Assembly (NCBI GenBank): GCA_030156305.1
Contig: JASGMZ010000091.1
Coordinates: forward strand, 1-10,549
Reading direction: 5' to 3'
DNA length: 10,549 nt
DNA from: Bacteroidales bacterium
Lineage (GTDB): Bacteria > Bacteroidota > Bacteroidia > Bacteroidales > UBA12077
How positions within the stretch are numbered: the stretch's first letter is position 1; each line of letters begins with the position of its first letter. Shown here piece by piece: positions 7,001-10,549 of the stretch. Position numbers and translations under genes: made by a program. Below the pieces are notes generated by a model that had not been told where the DNA came from, searched no databases, and was given only the letters and a program-made list of their open reading frames with translations.

Positions 7001-7899
7001 TAGAACCATTTATTTAGAGGCCAGGGTAAATTATTTTGTTTGTATACACTGTAAAAAACAGGCTCTGCACCAAACCCTGCAAAGAAACGGGCAAGGCCTT
7101 CTACATTTCCTCCCTCAAAGTCGAGGATGTAATCTTTGCCTGCATATTTTTTTATGATGGTATCGATGATTAAAAACATGGCCGATTTGTTCTTCCCTTG
7201 ATTATTAGATGACGAAACCAACATCGTAATCCGCTTTTTAAAGATAACAAAAAAAGCGGCAGCGATTAAATTCCCTTTATCATTTAAAACGCCAATACTT
7301 TCGTATTCGGCTTTATTTTGAATGGTATTAACCAACGAATGTAAAATTTTATAATGCCATTCTTTTAAATTATTAACGGGGTTTGCTTTTTTGAAGGTAA
7401 ACACACTCTTTGCATCTATATCAGAGACAATGTTCAATGAATAATTAGATGCTTTTTTCAAATTCCGTTTTGTATTTTTATGATACAAATCATAAAAATT
7501 TTTATAACTACCCCTTAAAGTTAATACATAATTTTTCCTTAATGGATAGGTTTCAGTATGTTTATTTTCTACATTAAGCTGAATATGGATATATCGAAAG
7601 AGTGTTTGTATTTTGTTTAAAAAACACTGCGTTTTATTTTCAAAATCATAGGAGCAAAAAACTCCTAACTGCTGACAAAATGGGGGTTGAATAAGGTATT
7701 TCAATCCTAATTTTTGTTTAACAGGCAATGGCATTACCGCCTCATAATCACCCAACACCAGCGCATTCCACCCTGGTGATACCACATCGAGATACCACGA
7801 AAGGGCATATACCAATCCATTGTGGAAATTTTCTATCGCTAAATCCCATTGTTGTTTGTTTATTTGATGATGTTTAAGATATTGTATTTTCAAATCCAT
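7000..7899 (-). CDS. GNAT/FemAB-like acyltransferase
   Basis: This 299-residue soluble protein resembles the acetyltransferase 6/FemAB-related group: two GNAT-like domains that transfer acyl or aminoacyl groups to sugars or peptidoglycan precursors. Signs are the central NTKRNLKKA segment (142-150, the conserved KxxRNLKKA-type helix), a GNAT-like strand pattern at GVLNDKGNLIAAAFFVIFKKR (203-223), SSSNNQGKNKSAMFLIID (229-246), and the C-terminal LDFEGGNVEGLARFFAGFGAEP (259-280), usual in Bacteroidota members. It is the first gene of a two-gene minus-strand unit and its stop codon shares a base with the deacetylase start, so the two products probably act together, perhaps removing and then replacing an acyl group on an amino sugar (inference). 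The start at 7897-7899 fits the family; no ribosome-binding site is visible. Donor and acceptor are not determined. Confidence 0.78.
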   Translation of the reverse strand: MDLKIQYLKHHQINKQQWDLAIENFHNGLVYALSWYLDVVSPGWNALVLGDYEAVMPLPVKQKLGLKYLIQPPFCQQLGVFCSYDFENKTQCFLNKIQTLFRYIHIQLNVENKHTETYPLRKNYVLTLRGSYKNFYDLYHKNTKRNLKKASNYSLNIVSDIDAKSVFTFKKANPVNNLKEWHYKILHSLVNTIQNKAEYESIGVLNDKGNLIAAAFFVIFKKRITMLVSSSNNQGKNKSAMFLIIDTIIKKYAGKDYILDFEGGNVEGLARFFAGFGAEPVFYSVYKQNNLPWPLNKWF

Positions 7900-7979
7900 T
7901 TTTTAAACTATTATATTAGTAATCAATATGTATGTTAGAAATTCAATTAATATAAACAATTTTTTACAGATGAAATTTA

Positions 7980-7987
7980 TATTTTTG
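7980..7987 (+). promoter_or_regulatory. Possible -7 promoter element for the GT-C gene
   Basis: TATTTTTG matches TAnnTTTG and lies about 35 bases before ATG 8022. No TTTG is present at the -33 position (around 7957-7960), only a T-rich run nearby. In a spacer this AT-rich the match is weak evidence. Confidence 0.3.
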
Positions 7988-8021
7988 ATACATATTTATT
8001 TTTATTGTATAAATAACAAAT

Positions 8022-10022
8022 ATGTTCAAAATAAACAAAATTAATCCTAATAAGGTTATATTATTCCTGATATTAATACTTGCTGGGATTTTAAGGTTCT
8101 ACAAGTTAAATGAGGTTCCTTTTACATATGATGAGTATAGTGCTCTTTTTAGAACTCAATATAATAGTTTAAAAGACTTGATAAATTTTGGTGTTGCTGG
8201 TGACGGGCATCCTGCCGGCATTCAGTTTTTACTCTATTATTTAGTTAAGCTATTCGGATTTAATGAGTTTTGGATTAAGTTTTTATTTGTATTATTTGGT
8301 ATTTTTTCTGTATTATACACTTATAAGATTGGAAAAATATGGTTTAATGAAAGCGTAGGGATATTATCTGCAACGTTCATAGCATGCCTTCAATTTAATG
8401 TAATGTACAGTCAAATCGCCAGGCCTTATATTTCAGGACTTTTCTTTAGTTTATTCATGATTTATAACTGGAGTCAATACCTTTTTTATAGCAATAAAAA
8501 AATTGATAAATACTTAGCTGGTTTTATTTTAGGTGCAATTCTATGCGCTTACAATCATTATTTTAGTTTACTGTTAGTTATTATTACAGGATTTACAGGA
8601 TTATTTTTTATAAAAAAAGAAAAAATAATCCACTACCTGTCATCGGGGCTGATAATTTTTTTATTTTTCATTCCACATCTTAATTTATTGTTTTTAGCTA
8701 TGAAGATAAAAGGGCTTTCATGGTTAGATAAACCTGATATTTTCTTCTTCTCAGATTATATTCGATATATTTTCAATTCATCAATAATTATTGGAATACT
8801 AATAATTACAATTCTTATATGGAGCTTATTAAAAAGAGATAAAGACTCTGAGAAAAACAAATTCAGAGTTATTTCAATAATCCTTTTTATTCTTCCTTTA
8901 ATTATTGGTTATTCTTATTCTATACTGATAAAACCAGTAATTCAGTTTTCTGTTCTGATTTTTTCTTTCCCATTTCTTATCATTCTTTTAGTTTCCTGGA
9001 TTAAAGAATTACCTTCTCATAAAAATCTAATGTTCACTATTTTAATTGCAACGATCACCTGTTTTTCTCTAATCTTTGAAAAAAAACATTATAAAATCTT
9101 CTATCAATCAGGATTCGTAGAAATATTAAAAGACGACACCAAATGGTTAAAAAAGTATAATCCTGAAAATGTTACATCAATACTATCATCAAATAATAAC
9201 ATTATAAAACACCTGCTAAAAAAGGATACTGCTCTATTTAATAATACAATAAAGATTTCATTAATTGATAAACTGAATAAACAAAAAGATAACTTATTTA
9301 TATTTGGCTTTCACAATACGGATTCAATAGCATGTTTTAACGAAAATACTTCTATAGAAGAATATAAAAACTTCTTAGATTCTCAAACAACAGATTATTT
9401 ATATTTCGGTTGGGCTCATCATCTTGATCCTAAAATATTAAATATCATTCCCAACTATTATCCCTATAAAATTTATACTAAATATTTATATAATTCTGAA
9501 ACATACCTTTTCTCTAAAACTAAACCAGAAACCAAAAAAACTAGTAGAACTCTATTTGAAACATACAATAATTTTGAAAAAGAATCTCCATTATGGTCAA
9601 CATGTAAAAATATATCGGATAGTGTGTCTTATAAAGGTGATTATGTATGTTTTATTTCAGAAAACTCAGAGTTTAGCCCAACGTTTCAATCAAAATTTAA
9701 TTCAGTTTTTAATAATAATTCAGAATACTTGTATGCGTCTGTAAAATTCTACAGCCCTAAGAATACATGCAATGCTTTTCTTGTATTTAGTATAGAATCA
9801 AAAAACAGAAACATAAAATGGTATAAGGTAAACCTGAATGACTTTATTGACAATAAACAAAAATGGCAGGCTGCTAATTTAAAAGTTCAGCTAAATAAAA
9901 TACATCTCCCATTTAATAAAACAGTAAAAGTTTATATATGGAACTTAAATCATGAAAAATTTTTCATTGATGATTTTTCCATAAAAATTTACCCGGGAAA
10001 CAAAAACAGATATTCATATTAA
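8022..10022 (+). CDS. GT-C membrane glycosyltransferase (GT39/ArnT-like) with large C-terminal domain
   Basis: This is a 666-residue protein. Residues 1-350 carry around ten hydrophobic segments typical of GT-C enzymes, which use polyprenyl-phosphate-linked sugars and act on the periplasmic side of the inner membrane. The first periplasmic loop has the acidic catalytic-type pair Asp37-Glu38 in PFTYDEYSA, then GDGHPAG (60-66) and YSQIARPYISG (129-139), all usual in the GT39/ArnT/PMT group. After the last helix (around 335-352) there are about 310 polar residues without membrane segments. The part at roughly 510-658, rich in beta strands and aromatics (VKFYSPKNTCNAFLVFSIES, KVYIWNLNHEKFFIDDFSIK), looks like a jelly-roll or carbohydrate-binding-type domain. 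The gene stands alone on its strand, divergent from the acyltransferase gene, and is visibly more AT-rich than ftsE. Sugar and acceptor (O-antigen, lipid A, glycan or protein) are unknown. Confidence 0.88.
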   Translation: MFKINKINPNKVILFLILILAGILRFYKLNEVPFTYDEYSALFRTQYNSLKDLINFGVAGDGHPAGIQFLLYYLVKLFGFNEFWIKFLFVLFGIFSVLYTYKIGKIWFNESVGILSATFIACLQFNVMYSQIARPYISGLFFSLFMIYNWSQYLFYSNKKIDKYLAGFILGAILCAYNHYFSLLLVIITGFTGLFFIKKEKIIHYLSSGLIIFLFFIPHLNLLFLAMKIKGLSWLDKPDIFFFSDYIRYIFNSSIIIGILIITILIWSLLKRDKDSEKNKFRVISIILFILPLIIGYSYSILIKPVIQFSVLIFSFPFLIILLVSWIKELPSHKNLMFTILIATITCFSLIFEKKHYKIFYQSGFVEILKDDTKWLKKYNPENVTSILSSNNNIIKHLLKKDTALFNNTIKISLIDKLNKQKDNLFIFGFHNTDSIACFNENTSIEEYKNFLDSQTTDYLYFGWAHHLDPKILNIIPNYYPYKIYTKYLYNSETYLFSKTKPETKKTSRTLFETYNNFEKESPLWSTCKNISDSVSYKGDYVCFISENSEFSPTFQSKFNSVFNNNSEYLYASVKFYSPKNTCNAFLVFSIESKNRNIKWYKVNLNDFIDNKQKWQAANLKVQLNKIHLPFNKTVKVYIWNLNHEKFFIDDFSIKIYPGNKNRYSY

Positions 10023-10090
10023 CCGAAACCTGTCGCTTTAATTGCTTAACTATCAGAAACATAATAATTAAAAAGTTTATAAAAATAAAA
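10023..10090. other. Convergent intergenic spacer without visible terminator
   Basis: This 68-bp AT-rich gap separates the tail-to-tail GT-C and hepT genes. No G/C stem followed by a T-run was found in either direction. It separates the glycan genes from the toxin-antitoxin pair. Confidence 0.5.
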
Positions 10091-10429
10091 TTACTTAAAA
10101 AAAACATCAATCTTTTGAATCTGTTGTTCCAAAAAAGGAATGTCCTGATGAATTGTAGCCCAAACAACTTCTACATCAACACCCAGATAATCGTGAACTA
10201 ATTTATCTCTCATTCCAGCCATTTCTTTCCAGGGTATATCAGGATAACTTTGTTTGAAACCGGCAGAAACATTTTTTGTAGCTTCTCCAATAATCTCAAT
10301 ATTTCTGATAATAGCATCCTGCACTAATTCATTTTTTAAAAAATCATCTCTGTCCAAATGATAAGAATAATCCTTTATCTTTCTTATACAATCCATAATG
10401 TGTTCTATATAAACCAAATCCTCTTTCAT
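10091..10429 (-). CDS. hepT: HepT-like HEPN-domain toxin (type VII toxin-antitoxin)
   Basis: This 112-residue all-helical protein belongs to the HepT (DUF86) family. The RX4HXY motif is intact: Arg74, His79 and Tyr81 in RDKLVHDY. Other family signs are the N-terminal YIEHIMDCIRKIKDY and the NIEIIGEATKNV segment (43-54). HepT homodimers act as RNases, or as growth inhibitors, in the cytoplasm. In the characterised Shewanella system the cognate MntA antitoxin adenylylates the tyrosine of this motif to silence the toxin. The length is usual, so the toxin looks intact. Its ATG overlaps the TGA of the upstream nucleotidyltransferase gene (ATGA, 10426-10429), which argues for co-translation of the pair. 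It points towards the GT-C gene and is not part of the glycan pathway. Confidence 0.9.
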   Translation of the reverse strand: MKEDLVYIEHIMDCIRKIKDYSYHLDRDDFLKNELVQDAIIRNIEIIGEATKNVSAGFKQSYPDIPWKEMAGMRDKLVHDYLGVDVEVVWATIHQDIPFLEQQIQKIDVFFK

Positions 10430-10549
10430 GCCTGATATAATATAATTAAATCTTTTTTTATTGCAGACTTTATTCTTTCGTTTTTTATTGCACCTTCTGT
10501 TACTAAATCCACTTTAACTCCCAATTTTGCCGAAAGTTCATTTTCTATT
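10426..10549 (-). CDS. mntA: MntA-like nucleotidyltransferase antitoxin, C-terminal part only
   Basis: A minus-strand frame enters from the right edge and runs 40 codons to TGA 10426-10428. The visible peptide begins IENELSAKLGVKVDLVT and ends KKDLIILYQA. The KVDLV segment, followed by a lysine/arginine-rich helix and a short hydrophobic strand, matches the C-terminal end of minimal nucleotidyltransferases of the MNT/MntA family, where the aspartate is the third acidic residue of the active site. The GSxxRG/DxD part must lie beyond the window. The 4-bp ATGA overlap with hepT supports the pairing. Its expected role is adenylylation of HepT to neutralise it. The assignment rests partly on context. 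Confidence 0.75.
   Translation of the reverse strand, partial: IENELSAKLGVKVDLVTEGAIKNERIKSAIKKDLIILYQA

Noticed and set aside
7975..8014. Distant inverted repeat ATTTATA / TATAAAT before the GT-C gene
   Set aside because: It is seven A/T bases with a 26-base gap in a strongly AT-rich spacer, so not distinguishable from chance.
8583..8602. Direct repeat TTACAGGA/TTTACAGGA
   Set aside because: It encodes TGFTG within a membrane segment; two short copies are expected by chance.
9556..10167. Frames at 9556-9744 (plus) and 9964-10167 (minus)
   Set aside because: The first is out of frame in the GT-C gene. The second spans the end of that gene and hepT in the wrong frame and has no family features.
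1..10549. CRISPR arrays, tRNA or rRNA genes, insertion sequences, phage attachment sites
   Set aside because: No regularly spaced repeats, cloverleaf-like sequences, transposase or integrase frames, or terminal inverted repeats were seen on either strand.

Overview
The window looks like chromosomal DNA from a Bacteroidota bacterium, probably a Bacteroidia-type marine or environmental lineage (the lower rank is a guess). The evidence is the AT-rich composition, mostly absent Shine-Dalgarno sequences, promoter-like sites of the Bacteroidota form TTTG-N19-TAnnTTTG, an FtsE with the GKVGSGKT P-loop preceded by a 65-residue protein, and a very large exported TPR protein. No rRNA, tRNA, CRISPR array, transposase or convincing intrinsic terminator was seen.

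Layout. Positions 1-1589 (minus) hold the N-terminal 529 codons of an exported TPR-repeat protein that runs off the left edge. A 198-bp divergent intergenic region follows, with a promoter-like site and an 8-bp inverted repeat. Positions 1788-2704 (plus) are a two-gene operon: a small conserved-looking protein and an FtsE-type ABC ATPase. From 2699 to 10022 there is a surface-glycan block in alternating orientation. It contains a Wzx/MATE-like flippase and a GT4 glycosyltransferase (minus, overlapping by 8 bp), a PAPS-type sulfotransferase (plus), a NodB-type polysaccharide deacetylase and a GNAT/FemAB-like acyltransferase (minus, overlapping by 1 bp as TAATG), and a GT-C membrane glycosyltransferase of the GT39/ArnT type with a large C-terminal extracytoplasmic region (plus). 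The right end (minus) is a HepT/MntA (HEPN/nucleotidyltransferase) toxin-antitoxin pair, with mntA cut by the window edge.

How the genes may work together. The GT4 enzyme would build a lipid-linked glycan in the cytoplasm, the flippase would move it across the inner membrane, and the GT-C enzyme would add a sugar from a polyprenyl-phosphate donor on the periplasmic side. The deacetylase, the GNAT/FemAB-like enzyme and the sulfotransferase look like tailoring enzymes. A deacetylase converging on a sulfotransferase raises the possibility of an N-deacetylation then N-sulfation (or N-acylation) scheme on an amino-sugar polymer; this is inference. There is no initiating glycosyltransferase, no Wzy polymerase and no export channel here, so the cluster would depend on genes elsewhere. 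The block lies between a housekeeping-like ftsE end and a toxin-antitoxin pair, and all its junctions are tight or overlapping, which fits piecewise assembly of an accessory glycan locus.
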